Part shown: one piece after another, positions 1 through 9,879 of the stretch
Numbering within the stretch: position 1 is the stretch's first letter
Layout: each line of letters starts with the position of its first letter
Assembly: GCF_008329435.1 (NCBI RefSeq)
Contig: NZ_NPKN01000002.1
Coordinates: 1 to 64,000, forward strand
DNA: 64,000 bases
From: Rhodanobacter sp. T12-5
Lineage (GTDB): Bacteria; Pseudomonadota; Gammaproteobacteria; Xanthomonadales; Rhodanobacteraceae
Reading direction: 5' to 3'
Translations under genes and position numbers: made by a program
The notes under the pieces: generated by a model
What the model was told of the DNA's origin: nothing
The model's input: the letters and a program-made list of their open reading frames with translations, nothing else
Database searches by the model: none

Positions 1-1
1 C

Positions 2-106
2 GAAGCACTTGTGCGACGATGGTCGAGCACGCGCTTGAGCGAGCTGATCAGTCAGCTGCGACACCCCAGTCCACAGCTACTGGATCAGCTGGGGGTTCCG
101 ACATGA
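2..106 (+). CDS. C-terminal fragment of an unidentified protein (cut by window edge)
   Basis: An open frame runs from the window edge to a TGA at 104-106 and gives 34 residues, rich in Arg and Leu, ending LLDQLGVPT. I do not recognise the family. Just downstream come sequences (cagattctgacccctg, a GTTTAATTAGCCACGTCCCC-like stretch) of a type I associate with the 3' flanks of REP-associated tyrosine transposases in Xanthomonadales. It may therefore be the end of such a transposase, but that is inference from context and memory. It could also be a chance frame. Confidence 0.3.
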   Translation, partial: EALVRRWSSTRLSELISQLRHPSPQLLDQLGVPT

Positions 107-269
107 AAAACGTGGGGAAACCTCAGATTCTGACCCCTGTTTTTGCTCTACCTGGTTTAATTAGCCACGTCCCCTTTAAATCGCACGGGGGACGTTGAAC
201 ACAGCGTCACGCACGAAGTCATTCAACTTCCTTCATCCCGGTTTCCTCCTGACGCTTCATCGATGTGAT
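107..269. repeat. Gene-free repeat-bearing flank
   Basis: No coding frame is convincing here. An 8-bp inverted repeat, ACGTCCCC (167-174) and GGGGACGT (188-195), surrounds a 13-nt spacer. The stretch is AT-richer than the rest of the window and separates the partial ORF at the edge from the NDT-like gene. It resembles a mobile-element or REP-transposase flank, but no complete element is visible. Confidence 0.35.
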
Positions 270-288
270 TTACTGAAGCGTCATTTTT
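250..288 (+). terminator. Perfect 10-bp hairpin with T run, overlapping the stop of the NDT-like gene
   Basis: TGACGCTTCA (250-259) and its exact complement TGAAGCGTCA (274-283) enclose a 14-nt loop. On the plus strand a run of T follows, so it has the form of an intrinsic terminator for rightward transcription. It overlaps the last codons of the minus-strand gene, and on that strand no T run follows the stem. It may insulate the two transcription units. Confidence 0.5.
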
Positions 289-1487
289 AGCGAGGGATAA
301 AAAACTGTGATCGGATTGTCCACTGAGTCAGGATCCTCAATCGCTCTCCGAACCTGACTACTAATCTCCGCTCTATGGGTTTCCATTTTTGGAACCAGCG
401 TGTAAATATCGGTTGTATCAATACGAACAGTCCGCATCTGATTTACATCAAATGGCAGTCTCTCGAGAGTTCTAGCTATCTGTACAACCGGCAGACGAGC
501 CGCGTGGCGTATTGCGAGTTCGTAAAACACATTGGGGTTGTGGAAAGATAAGTCTGCGATCACAAGACGCGACTGAAGGATGTAGTCAATAATCTGCCGC
601 GTGATCGTTCCTGGTTTGTCTATAGCGTCCGCCCGTACAAGCCGCAAGCCGAAGGGTTCTAATGCGGGTTCGACAATTGCACTTACGAACAAATCGGAGT
701 GCTTCCGTTGCTCGCTCCCTTCCTCACCGATTGCAGTTATGTAGAAGCATGTTGTATCAAACTCGGCCCGGGCCGCGGTGACAAGAGAGCCTCCTTCATA
801 CTGCTTCGACTCCGCGGCTGGCTTATTCAAATTTGGATTCGACCCAGGCGGAAGCATGCCTTTCAGCGAGTCTAAATAATGTTCAATCGTAACGATCCGC
901 TCTGCCCCTGACAGGGTCTGTAAAAGGCCTACGAATCGGAGGTTCAACACAAAGGTATCAACAGCCTCTTCTGCAAGCTCCTCAGGAATGGAGGCATCCT
1001 TTACTGCATCCACGAGTGAAGCCCTTGGTGGCAACTTGTTTCCCAAGAATTTTTTATAAAGCGCATTGAAGGCATCCACACCTTCGATTGCTAGCGCTAT
1101 ACGAGCACGGGCTCTTTCTCGCTCTGGAATTTCCTCGTCGACTGCTTTCGCTCCATTTGCCGTTAACTTAAGAAACTCAGCTTTGTAGCTTCCTTCGGTA
1201 AGGCCATACTTACCAGTATTTGTAATTAGTTGCCTACTCGCACTGCTCTCCGGCGACTTCTGTAAATGGTCGAACAAAGTTACGCGTCTAACCTGCTGAC
1301 CACTGCCAAATTCCATTATGGACTTAGCAAATTCAAGGGCATCTTCAAACGCACATGCTGGAAATGGACGCTGTGTGCGTGTCCGCCTCTGTTCCACAGC
1401 TGCATCTACGCGATCTGCATGGGACTGAGAACCGCCATTTTCATCGGACTGTCCTTTTTCTTCCTTGTCAATTGATCTACGAGCCAT
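270..1487 (-). CDS. Protein with N-terminal helical/winged-helix-like region and C-terminal nucleoside 2-deoxyribosyltransferase/TIR-like domain
   Basis: 405 residues, no signal peptide or membrane segment. Residues about 244-360 look like the nucleoside 2-deoxyribosyltransferase/TIR-like fold: a first strand TCFYITAIG, then a conserved block ADLSFHNPNVFYELAIRHA (311-329) with Glu323 where such enzymes place a catalytic acid. Residues about 45-115 look like a small winged-helix-like module, and 125-210 are helical. Related domains act as NAD+ or nucleotide-cleaving effectors in some antiphage systems, but no partner gene is present, so this is only a candidate role. Codon use is visibly AT-richer than in the neighbours, which suggests acquisition. 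The ATG has an AGGGGG ribosome-binding sequence 6-7 bases upstream. Confidence 0.6.
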   Translation of the reverse strand: MARRSIDKEEKGQSDENGGSQSHADRVDAAVEQRRTRTQRPFPACAFEDALEFAKSIMEFGSGQQVRRVTLFDHLQKSPESSASRQLITNTGKYGLTEGSYKAEFLKLTANGAKAVDEEIPERERARARIALAIEGVDAFNALYKKFLGNKLPPRASLVDAVKDASIPEELAEEAVDTFVLNLRFVGLLQTLSGAERIVTIEHYLDSLKGMLPPGSNPNLNKPAAESKQYEGGSLVTAARAEFDTTCFYITAIGEEGSEQRKHSDLFVSAIVEPALEPFGLRLVRADAIDKPGTITRQIIDYILQSRLVIADLSFHNPNVFYELAIRHAARLPVVQIARTLERLPFDVNQMRTVRIDTTDIYTLVPKMETHRAEISSQVRRAIEDPDSVDNPITVFYPSLKMTLQ

Positions 1488-1571
1488 GTCGTCCCCCTGG
1501 AAAACGTCGTGAGATGCTGCTTATTTAAGCTGCGCGGATAAGCGAAAACAATTCATTCGCAACGATTCATA

Positions 1572-3242
<1,671 letters not shown>

Positions 3243-3432
3243 GGTGACAAGGCTCGGCTGGTAATGACTTCCCGGAGTATAACGCCGGGGTAGCGGGCAT
3301 CCGGTCGGGTCTGCCCGTGCCACGAAGGCGGCGTGTAACCGCTCGCCGCGACCGGGCGAAGGATCTGCATCGGCGGGAAATCCGGCGTCACGATCGGTGC
3401 CAAAGCCGGCGTGCATCTCCAGGAGTCGCAGC

Positions 3433-4518
3433 ATGCAAGAAGAACTTTCCGTACCCGCACGGCGCAAAGGCAACGCGGGGTCGTGGGCGCTGATCGGCGC
3501 CGTGGTGGCGGTCACCGTGGCCGCGTTCGGCTATGTCGGCGGCTGGCTGGCGCCGCACCGGCTCACACCCGAGAAGCTCATCGACCAGTTCCAGCACAAT
3601 GCCGGCACGTTCGCGGGCTACCGGCGCAACCACGCCAAGGGCGTGTGCGTGGCGGGGTATTTCGACAGCAATGGCCAGGCGCTGGCGTACTCCACCGCGC
3701 AGGTGTTTGCGCCCGGGCGCACGCCGGTGGTGGGGCGCTTTGCGATCCCAGGCAGCAACCCGTATGCGCCGGACGGCAGCGTACCGATCCGCAGCATGGC
3801 GCTGCGCTTCGCCCAGCCGAACGGCCAGCAGTGGCGCACCGGCATGAACAGCATGCCGGTGTTTCCGGTCGCCACGCCGCAGGCGTTCTATGCGCAATTG
3901 CAGGCGCAGCAGCCAGACCCGGCGACCGGCAAGCCGGACCCGGCGAAGGTGGCTGCGTTCTTCGCGGCGCATCCGGAGACGGCGGCGTTCCGCGCGTGGG
4001 CGAAGACGGCCAGACCGTCGGCCAGCTTCGCGACGGAAAGCTACGAGAGCCTCAACGCGTTCGTGTTCGTCGACGCGTACGGCAAACGCCAGCCGGTGCG
4101 CTGGCGCATGCTGCCGCAGGCCACCGATGGCGGCGGCGGCGCGGGCAAGGCCGGCGACGTGGACTATCTGGCGGCGGACCTGGCCGCACGCCTGGCGCAC
4201 GGGCCGCTGCGCTGGCAGTTGCAGATCACGCTGGCGAATCCAGGCGACCCGACCAACGACGCGACCAAGACCTGGCCGAGCGACCGACGCACGATCGACG
4301 CCGGCACGCTGGTGATCGACGCGACCACGCCACAACAAAACGGTGAATGCCGCGACATCAACTACGACCCGCTGGTGCTGCCCGCCGGCATCGTCGCTTC
4401 CGACGATCCCTTGCTGCCGGCGCGGTCGGCCGCCTATGCCGACTCCTACCTGCGCCGCACCAGCGAGGAAGCGCACCTGCCCGGCACCGCCGCGGCGCAC
4501 ACGGAGAAGCAGCCATGA
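3433..4518 (+). CDS. Membrane-anchored catalase-family peroxidase (SrpA type)
   Basis: 361 residues. An N-terminal membrane segment (about 19-40) precedes a short catalase-like heme domain. The distal histidine appears as NHAKG (His67), and the proximal heme motif RxxxY appears as RSAAY (Arg331, Tyr335). It lacks the long arms of true catalases, as in the catalase-related peroxidase family, so peroxidase activity with a periplasmic orientation is expected. The start is set by a GGAG sequence 8-9 bases upstream. Its TGA overlaps the ATG of the cytochrome b561 gene (ATGA), so the two are translationally coupled and the b561 probably supplies electrons. Confidence 0.85.
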   Translation: MQEELSVPARRKGNAGSWALIGAVVAVTVAAFGYVGGWLAPHRLTPEKLIDQFQHNAGTFAGYRRNHAKGVCVAGYFDSNGQALAYSTAQVFAPGRTPVVGRFAIPGSNPYAPDGSVPIRSMALRFAQPNGQQWRTGMNSMPVFPVATPQAFYAQLQAQQPDPATGKPDPAKVAAFFAAHPETAAFRAWAKTARPSASFATESYESLNAFVFVDAYGKRQPVRWRMLPQATDGGGGAGKAGDVDYLAADLAARLAHGPLRWQLQITLANPGDPTNDATKTWPSDRRTIDAGTLVIDATTPQQNGECRDINYDPLVLPAGIVASDDPLLPARSAAYADSYLRRTSEEAHLPGTAAAHTEKQP

Positions 4519-5057
4519 CGCCCGCCACCGGCACCTTCACCCTGCCCGCCCGCGTGCTGCACTGGCTGATGGCCCTCCTGATCGTGGCGATGCTGTTCAT
4601 CGGCGTCGGCATGGTGGAGTCGGTATCGGAGCGGCACGAGTGGCTGCTGGCCATCCACAAGCCGCTGGGCATCGCGATCCTGCTGCTGGCGATCGTGCGG
4701 TTGGCGGTGCGCCTGCGCCATCCGCCACCGCCGCTGCCGGCGGATCTGCCCGCGCTGCAGAAGCTGGCAGCGCTGGCGTCGCACTGGCTGCTGTACTTCC
4801 TGATGCTGGCGATGCCGCTGATCGGCTGGGCGATGCTGTCGGCCGGCGGCTATCCGGTGATGCTCGGCACGTCGCTGCGGCTGCCGCCGATCTTTCCGAC
4901 CAGCGCCGTCGCGTTCGCCGTGCTGCGCCATCTGCACGAATGGTTCGCGATGCTGCTGTTCCTGACGTTCCTCGCCCACATGGGCGCGGCGCTGTACCAC
5001 GGTTTGATCCGCCGCGATGGGGTGTTGTCGAGCATGGTCGGGCGGCGGTCGACCTGA
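4515..5057 (+). CDS. Cytochrome b561 family protein
   Basis: 180 residues with four predicted membrane helices. Histidines that could bind two b-type hemes are visible in RVLHWLMA, AIHKPLG, SHWLLYF and LRHLHEW, the pattern of bacterial b561 (CybB/YodB) proteins. It overlaps the end of the catalase-like peroxidase gene by 4 bp. This pairing is a recurrent gene order, and the likely role is passing quinol electrons to the peroxidase in the periplasm. The partner relation is inferred from gene order only. Confidence 0.88.
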   Translation: MTPATGTFTLPARVLHWLMALLIVAMLFIGVGMVESVSERHEWLLAIHKPLGIAILLLAIVRLAVRLRHPPPPLPADLPALQKLAALASHWLLYFLMLAMPLIGWAMLSAGGYPVMLGTSLRLPPIFPTSAVAFAVLRHLHEWFAMLLFLTFLAHMGAALYHGLIRRDGVLSSMVGRRST

Positions 5058-5162
5058 AGACGGCGATGGTCGGCGATGGCCGATTGACCGGGATTTGACA
5101 GCGGCACAGACTGTTGGCGGGAAGCCGGGCGTGACCGTCATCAGTCACTACGGGAGGCTGTC

Positions 5163-5726
5163 ATGAATAGTCCAGGCTTGAAGCGGTTCACCATTGTCGC
5201 CAGCATGCTCGTCGCCGTGACCGCCGTGCAGGCGGCGGGCACCAAGGTGCCGAGCGACGCACACATGATCGCGAGCGCGATGAAGGCGGCACCGGCGCGC
5301 GTGGCGAAGGATGCGACGATCGTCGCAATGGGTGCAGACGGAAAGATGCGCACGCTGCGCAAGGGCAGCAACGCGTTCACCTGCATGCCGGACAACACGG
5401 CGACACCCGGGCCGGATCCGATGTGCATGGACCAGAACGCGCTGGCGTGGGCGAGCGCGCTGATGGCGCACGAGCATCCACCGGCCGGCAAGCTCGGCTT
5501 GATGTACATGCTGGCCGGCGGCACGGATGCGAGCAACACGGATCCTTACGCGCAGAAACCGGCCAGCGGCAATCACTGGATCAAGACCGGGCCGCATCTG
5601 ATGATCGTCGGCGCGGACCCGGCGTTCTACGACAGCTACCCGAAGAGCCCGGACCCCGACACCGCCGTGCCGTACGTGATGTGGGCCGGCACGCCGTACG
5701 AGCACCTGATGGCGCCGATCAAGTGA
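5163..5726 (+). CDS. Secreted conserved protein of unknown function
   Basis: 187 residues with a clear signal peptide (positive start NSPGLKRF, hydrophobic core, likely cleavage after TAVQA). The mature part has few cysteines and contains PDPMCMDQNALAW and MYMLAGGTDASNTDPYA. I do not recognise a functional family. It is preceded by a GGGAGG ribosome-binding sequence at the right spacing. It follows the peroxidase/b561 pair by about 100 bp and may be co-transcribed, but nothing shows a shared function. Confidence 0.75.
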   Translation: MNSPGLKRFTIVASMLVAVTAVQAAGTKVPSDAHMIASAMKAAPARVAKDATIVAMGADGKMRTLRKGSNAFTCMPDNTATPGPDPMCMDQNALAWASALMAHEHPPAGKLGLMYMLAGGTDASNTDPYAQKPASGNHWIKTGPHLMIVGADPAFYDSYPKSPDPDTAVPYVMWAGTPYEHLMAPIK

Positions 5727-5785
5727 GGCGCCGACGCGGAGGAGCTGCCAAGCTGGCGTGGATCGATCACGCGAACTGATGCCCC

Positions 5786-5818
5786 GGACCGGTTGTCGGC
5801 GGCGCCGCCGACCGGTCC
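5786..5818. other. Large GC-rich hairpin
   Basis: Arms 5786-5803 and 5804-5818 pair over 15 bp with a 3-nt bulge on the left side. They begin GGACCGG and end CCGGTCC. No T run follows, so it is not a canonical intrinsic terminator. It could stop or protect the 3' end of the upstream message. It lies between the secreted-protein gene and the DNA repair operon. Confidence 0.4.
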
Positions 5819-5886
5819 GTTCGGCGTGCGGCATTGATGTCCGAAAACGGCGAGTCAGCCAGGCCGGGCGATGCTAGCCTGCTGCC

Positions 5887-7392
5887 ATGACCGAATTGCC
5901 CGCCCTGCCCGATCCGCACATCTGCGAACAGGCCCGACTCAGCCGCGACGCGCGCTTCGACGGGTTGTTCTTCACCGCCGTCAGCAGCACCGGCATCTAC
6001 TGCCGCCCGGTGTGCCCGGCGCCGTCGCCGAAGCGCGAGAACATCCGCTATTACGCGAATGCGGCGGCAGCGGAAGCGGCCGGATTCCGGCCGTGCCTGC
6101 GCTGCCGGCCGGAGCTCGCGCCCGGCAATGAACAGTGGCAGCGCGGCGATCACGTGGTCGCGCGCGCGTTGAAACTGATCGAGGCCGGCGCACTGGCGGA
6201 GCAGTCGCTGGACGAACTCGCGACGCGCGTCGGCATCGGCGCGCGGCAGTTGCGCCGGTTGTTCGTCGAACGCATCGGCGCGCCGCCGATCAGCGTGCAC
6301 ACGACGCGCCGCCTGCTGTTCGCGAAGCAGTTGCTGACGGAAACCGCGTTGCCGGTCACCGAAGTCGCGCTCGCATCCGGCTTTCGCAGCCTGCGCCGTT
6401 TCAATGCGGCGTTTGCGCAGGCGAACCGGATCGCGCCGCGCGAACTGCGCCGACATCCGCGGGCCGCAGCCGGTGCGGCGCTGGTACTGCGGCTTGGCTA
6501 TCGGCCGCCGTATGCGTTCGAGGCATTGCTCGCGTTTTTGCGTACGCGCGCATTGCCCGGCGTGGAGTCGGTCGACGAGCACAGTTACGCGCGCGTGTTC
6601 GGCCCGGCCGATGCGCCCGGCTGGTTGCGCCTGAGTGCTTGGCCAGGCGGCGAGCAAGCACTGCAGCTGCAGTTGCATTGCCCGCAACCGGCGAGACTGC
6701 TCGGCGTGGTGACGACGCTGCGGCGGATGTTCGACCTGGACGCGAACCCGCAGGCGATCGCGGACACGTTCCGGCACGATGCGATCCTCGGCCCGCTGCT
6801 GGCGCGTCGTCCCGGCCTGCGCCTGCCCGGCGGCTGGGACGGCTTCGAGATCGCGGTGCGCGCGATCCTCGGCCAGCAGATCAGCGTGGCCGCGGCGCGC
6901 ACGCTGGCAACCCGCATCGTGCAGCGCTGGGGCGAAGCGTTGCCGAGTGCCCCGATGCCGGGGCTGGAACGCCTGTTCCCGACGCCGGCCGCGCTCGCAC
7001 GCGCGGACTTGCGCGAGATCGGCCTGACCACGACCCGCGCGACAACGATCAGCGGGATGGCGCAGGCGCTGCTGGATGGTCGCGTGACGTTTCGCGCGGA
7101 GCAATCGCTGGATGCGTTCGTGGCGAGCTGGATCGCACTGCCCGGCATCGGCGAATGGACTGCGCATTACATCGCGATGCGCACGCTCGGCGATCCGGAT
7201 GCGTTTCCGGCGGCGGACCTGATCCTGCGCCGCGAGGCGACGACGGATGCCGTGCCGCTCAGCACGAAGGCGCTGACCGCGCGCGCACAGGCATGGCGGC
7301 CGTGGCGCGCCTACGCGGTGATCCATTTGTGGCGTGCGGCGTCGGATGCGCTGCCGCTCCCGCGCGGTCGGAAACAGGAGAAAATCGCATGA
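5887..7392 (+). CDS. alkA: Ada-like/AlkA fusion: methylphosphotriester sensor, AraC regulator and DNA-3-methyladenine glycosylase II
   Basis: 501 residues in three parts. Residues 10-80 are an Ada zinc domain with the four Cys (C39, C43, C70, C73) that hold zinc and accept methyl from phosphotriesters. Residues about 90-190 form an AraC-type DNA-binding domain. From about 200 to the end is an AlkA glycosylase with the helix-hairpin-helix block [15 protein letters not shown] and the catalytic Asp in FPAADL. The protein should sense methylation, regulate, and excise 3-methyladenine from DNA. Its TGA overlaps the ATG of ogt, making a compact adaptive-response operon. No strong ribosome-binding sequence precedes the ATG. 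Confidence 0.93.
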   Translation: MTELPALPDPHICEQARLSRDARFDGLFFTAVSSTGIYCRPVCPAPSPKRENIRYYANAAAAEAAGFRPCLRCRPELAPGNEQWQRGDHVVARALKLIEAGALAEQSLDELATRVGIGARQLRRLFVERIGAPPISVHTTRRLLFAKQLLTETALPVTEVALASGFRSLRRFNAAFAQANRIAPRELRRHPRAAAGAALVLRLGYRPPYAFEALLAFLRTRALPGVESVDEHSYARVFGPADAPGWLRLSAWPGGEQALQLQLHCPQPARLLGVVTTLRRMFDLDANPQAIADTFRHDAILGPLLARRPGLRLPGGWDGFEIAVRAILGQQISVAAARTLATRIVQRWGEALPSAPMPGLERLFPTPAALARADLREIGLTTTRATTISGMAQALLDGRVTFRAEQSLDAFVASWIALPGIGEWTAHYIAMRTLGDPDAFPAADLILRREATTDAVPLSTKALTARAQAWRPWRAYAVIHLWRAASDALPLPRGRKQEKIA

Positions 7393-7925
7393 CCGACGAC
7401 ACGACTCACTTCGGCACGATCCACTACGACGAGATGGACAGCCCGGTCGGCACGCTGCGTCTGGTCGCGGACGGCCACGGCCTGCGCGGAATCTGGTTCG
7501 AGCGCGAGCGCCATCCGAAGAAGGCCGACCCGACCTGGGTCCGCGCTACCGACCCGCTCGCGTCCGCACCTCTGGCGGCGGCACGCGTGCAGCTGGAGGA
7601 ATATTTCGCCGGCATGCGCCAGCACTTCGACCTGCCGCTGCATCCGGTCGGCACACCGTTCCAGTTGCAGGTATGGCACGAGCTGGGGCGGATTCCGTAC
7701 GGCGTCACGATCAGCTACGGCGAACTGGCGCGACGCATCGAGAAGCCGCTGGCGGTTCGTGCGGTCGGCGCCGCGAATGGCCGCAACCCGCTGCCGATCG
7801 TGCTGCCGTGCCATCGGGTGATCGGTGCAGACGGCAGCCTCACCGGTTTCGGCGGCGGCCTGCCGACGAAACGCTACCTGCTGACCATGGAAGATCGCAT
7901 CGCCCGCGGCGACCTGTTCGGCTGA
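7389..7925 (+). CDS. ogt: Methylated-DNA--protein-cysteine S-methyltransferase
   Basis: 178 residues. Suicide repair enzyme that moves the alkyl group of O6-methylguanine onto its own cysteine. The active-site motif PCHRV (Cys near residue 141) and the preceding block [14 protein letters not shown] are present. The ATG overlaps the stop of the Ada-AlkA gene by 4 bp, so it is translationally coupled and likely induced with it. The Ada sensor and the methyltransferase, one protein in E. coli Ada, are split here: the sensor is fused to AlkA and the transferase stands alone. Confidence 0.95.
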   Translation: MTDDTTHFGTIHYDEMDSPVGTLRLVADGHGLRGIWFERERHPKKADPTWVRATDPLASAPLAAARVQLEEYFAGMRQHFDLPLHPVGTPFQLQVWHELGRIPYGVTISYGELARRIEKPLAVRAVGAANGRNPLPIVLPCHRVIGADGSLTGFGGGLPTKRYLLTMEDRIARGDLFG

Positions 7926-7963
7926 TTCGAAACGTGCAGGAGCCGCGGTGCCAGCGGACCGGA

Positions 7964-8353
7964 TCAGCCGCCGCTGCCGGCCTCCGCGGGACGGCCTTGC
8001 GGTATGACGCGCGGCAACGTGGAAGCATCGCGCTGCCGATCGAGCAAGTCCTGCTGGTTCGCGCGATCGCGCTGCCGTTGCGCACGATCGGCCTGATCGA
8101 GTTGCTGCTGGCTGCGCGTGTCGCGCGTGGTGGGCCGCTTCGCGTTGTCGGTGACGCCCTGGTGCAGTTGCTGTTGCAGCTGGCTCTTTTGCAACTGGTC
8201 GCGCACCTGCTGCTGTTGCACGGTCTGCTGGAACTGCACGGCCGGCGGCGGCGCGATCACCACCGGTACCGGCGGCTGCCGGGTGGACTGCCACGCAAAG
8301 GCGTTGCCGAACGGCAGCAGCGCGACGGCGATGCCAAGCAGCCATCGGTGCAT
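7964..8353 (-). CDS. Gln/Arg-rich secreted protein of unknown function
   Basis: 129 residues if started at the ATG giving MHRWLLGIAVALL, which makes a clean signal peptide ending NAFA. An in-frame start at 8395 would add 14 residues that spoil it. The mature part is low-complexity, dominated by Gln, Arg, Asp and Leu in a pattern suggesting a long charged helix or coiled coil, with a proline-rich lead (PPVPVVIAPPP). No family is recognised. It converges on ogt and is divergent from the phosphodiesterase gene. Confidence 0.55.
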   Translation of the reverse strand: MHRWLLGIAVALLPFGNAFAWQSTRQPPVPVVIAPPPAVQFQQTVQQQQVRDQLQKSQLQQQLHQGVTDNAKRPTTRDTRSQQQLDQADRAQRQRDRANQQDLLDRQRDASTLPRVIPQGRPAEAGSGG

Positions 8354-8440
8354 CGCGAGCGAGTGCCGGAGAGAACATGAAATAGTCATGGCCATGCGCG
8401 ATCATGTCTGGACAGTTACAGCCATCGTAAGAGTCCATCC

Positions 8441-9715
8441 ATGAAAATAGTGTTCCGCCTGCTGCTGGACGCGTGGGTCGTTTTGTGCGTCGGTTGCGCA
8501 GCACAGCGCGCGACGCCCGCCACTGCAGAGGCCAGCGCACGCACGCCGCTGCTGCTGGTATCGATCGATGCCTACCGTTACGACTACATCGAGCGCGGCT
8601 TCAGCCCGACGCTGGCGATGCTGGCCAGACACGGCGTGCAAGCCGCCTCGATGCAGCCGTCGTTCCCGTCGCTGACGTTTCCGAACCACTACACGATCGT
8701 CACCGGCCTGCGCCCGAACCACCATGGCATCGTCAACAACACGATGTTCGATCCGCGGCTGGGCAAATTTTCACTGGGCAACCGCAAGGCGGTCAGCGAT
8801 GGCCGCTGGTGGGACGAGGGCACGCCGATCTGGGAAACCGCCGACCAGCATGGGCTGCGTACCGCGACGATGTTCTGGCCCGGCTCCGAGGCCGACATCC
8901 ACGGCCATCACCCGGACTACTGGAAGCCGTACGACGGCAGCGTGAGCGTCGACCAGCGCGTCGACCAGATACTGGCATGGCTGGATCTTCCTGCCGGCCA
9001 GCGACCGACCTTCCTCACCCTGTATTTCGATGCGGTCGATCACGCCGGACATACCTATGGCCCCGACACGCCGCAAGTGGACGCCGCGTTGCGCGAAACC
9101 GACGCGGCGTTGGCGCGGCTGGTGCGCGGACTCAGGCACCGCAGGCTGTTCGACCGGATCAACATGATCGTGCTGGCCGATCACGGCATGGCCGGCGCGC
9201 TGCTGCAAAACAGCGTGATGATCGACCGGCTGGTTCCGCTCGATCGACTGCAGACCGTCAGCCTGGGCGTCCTCGCCGGCTTCAATCCGAAGGACGCCAG
9301 CACACGGGCACATCGGGATTTTGCCGCGATCGAACACACGCTGGAGCAGCCGCAGTCGCACATGCGCTGCTGGGACAAGACGCGGGTGCCGGCGCGATTC
9401 CACTACGGCAGCAACCCCCGGATACCGCAACTGCTGTGCCTGGCCGATGTCGGCTGGCGCATCACCACCACCGCCCATGTCGACAGCCACAAGGGAAAGA
9501 TCAGTCTCGGCCAACACGGCTACGACAATGCCGATCCGTCGATGCAGGCACTGTTCGTCGCACACGGCCCGGCCTTCCGCGTCGGCGCCAAGGTCCCGGC
9601 ATTCCCGAACGTGGACGTCTATCCGCTGATGACCCACCTGCTCGGCATTCCCGCCGCCGCGAACGATGGCGACTACGACGCGGTGGAGGGCATGCTGAAA
9701 CCGGGCGCGCGGTGA
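8441..9715 (+). CDS. Alkaline phosphatase superfamily type I phosphodiesterase/nucleotide pyrophosphatase, probable lipoprotein
   Basis: 424 residues. The N-terminus is a hydrophobic segment ending in a lipobox-like CVGC, which suggests outer-membrane anchoring. The metal- and nucleophile-site motifs of the nucleotide pyrophosphatase/phosphodiesterase family are visible: VSIDAYR, the nucleophile Thr in PSLTFPNHYTIVTG, then YFDAVDHAGHTYGP and VLADHGMA, and a late His in GQHGYDN. It should hydrolyse phosphodiester or pyrophosphate bonds in the periplasm; the substrate cannot be told. It is followed by the large inverted tandem repeat. Confidence 0.9.
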   Translation: MKIVFRLLLDAWVVLCVGCAAQRATPATAEASARTPLLLVSIDAYRYDYIERGFSPTLAMLARHGVQAASMQPSFPSLTFPNHYTIVTGLRPNHHGIVNNTMFDPRLGKFSLGNRKAVSDGRWWDEGTPIWETADQHGLRTATMFWPGSEADIHGHHPDYWKPYDGSVSVDQRVDQILAWLDLPAGQRPTFLTLYFDAVDHAGHTYGPDTPQVDAALRETDAALARLVRGLRHRRLFDRINMIVLADHGMAGALLQNSVMIDRLVPLDRLQTVSLGVLAGFNPKDASTRAHRDFAAIEHTLEQPQSHMRCWDKTRVPARFHYGSNPRIPQLLCLADVGWRITTTAHVDSHKGKISLGQHGYDNADPSMQALFVAHGPAFRVGAKVPAFPNVDVYPLMTHLLGIPAAANDGDYDAVEGMLKPGAR

Positions 9716-9722
9716 GATTCGC

Positions 9723-9872
9723 GGGGAACGGGGAACGGGGAACGGGGAACGGGGAACATCGAGTTTGCTGTCGTGGGCTGTTACTGCGCCTCATGAAGAC
9801 ACAGGGACATGGATTCAGATCCGGAGTCTCGATGCTCATCCCCCGTTCCCCGTTCCCCGTTCCCCGTTCCCC
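9723..9872. repeat. Inverted pair of 7-bp tandem repeat arrays (GGGGAAC / GTTCCCC)
   Basis: Five head-to-tail GGGGAAC units (9723-9757) face four GTTCCCC units plus a partial one (9840-9872) across about 82 bp. The inner edges also match (ATCGAG at 9758-9763 and CTCGAT nearby). The arms could fold into a very stable hairpin between the convergent phosphodiesterase and MFS genes, or slip during replication. It probably acts as a transcription barrier for both genes. Confidence 0.8.
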
Positions 9873-9879
9873 GCTCCAC

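Noticed and set aside
1266..1475. A small plus-strand membrane-protein frame inside the NDT-like gene
   Set aside because: It lacks a ribosome-binding site and is antisense to a well supported gene.
3243..3515. An extended N-terminus of HutU starting at 3515
   Set aside because: It would lengthen urocanase by 91 residues without family match and overlap the start of the divergent peroxidase gene.
3388..4500. A minus-strand 370-codon frame opposite the catalase-like gene
   Set aside because: Arg/Val/Ala-rich shadow; the plus strand carries the heme motifs and ribosome-binding site.
9723..9872. A CRISPR-like array
   Set aside because: The unit is only 7 bp, directly tandem without spacers, and in two inverted blocks, so it is a tandem repeat rather than CRISPR.
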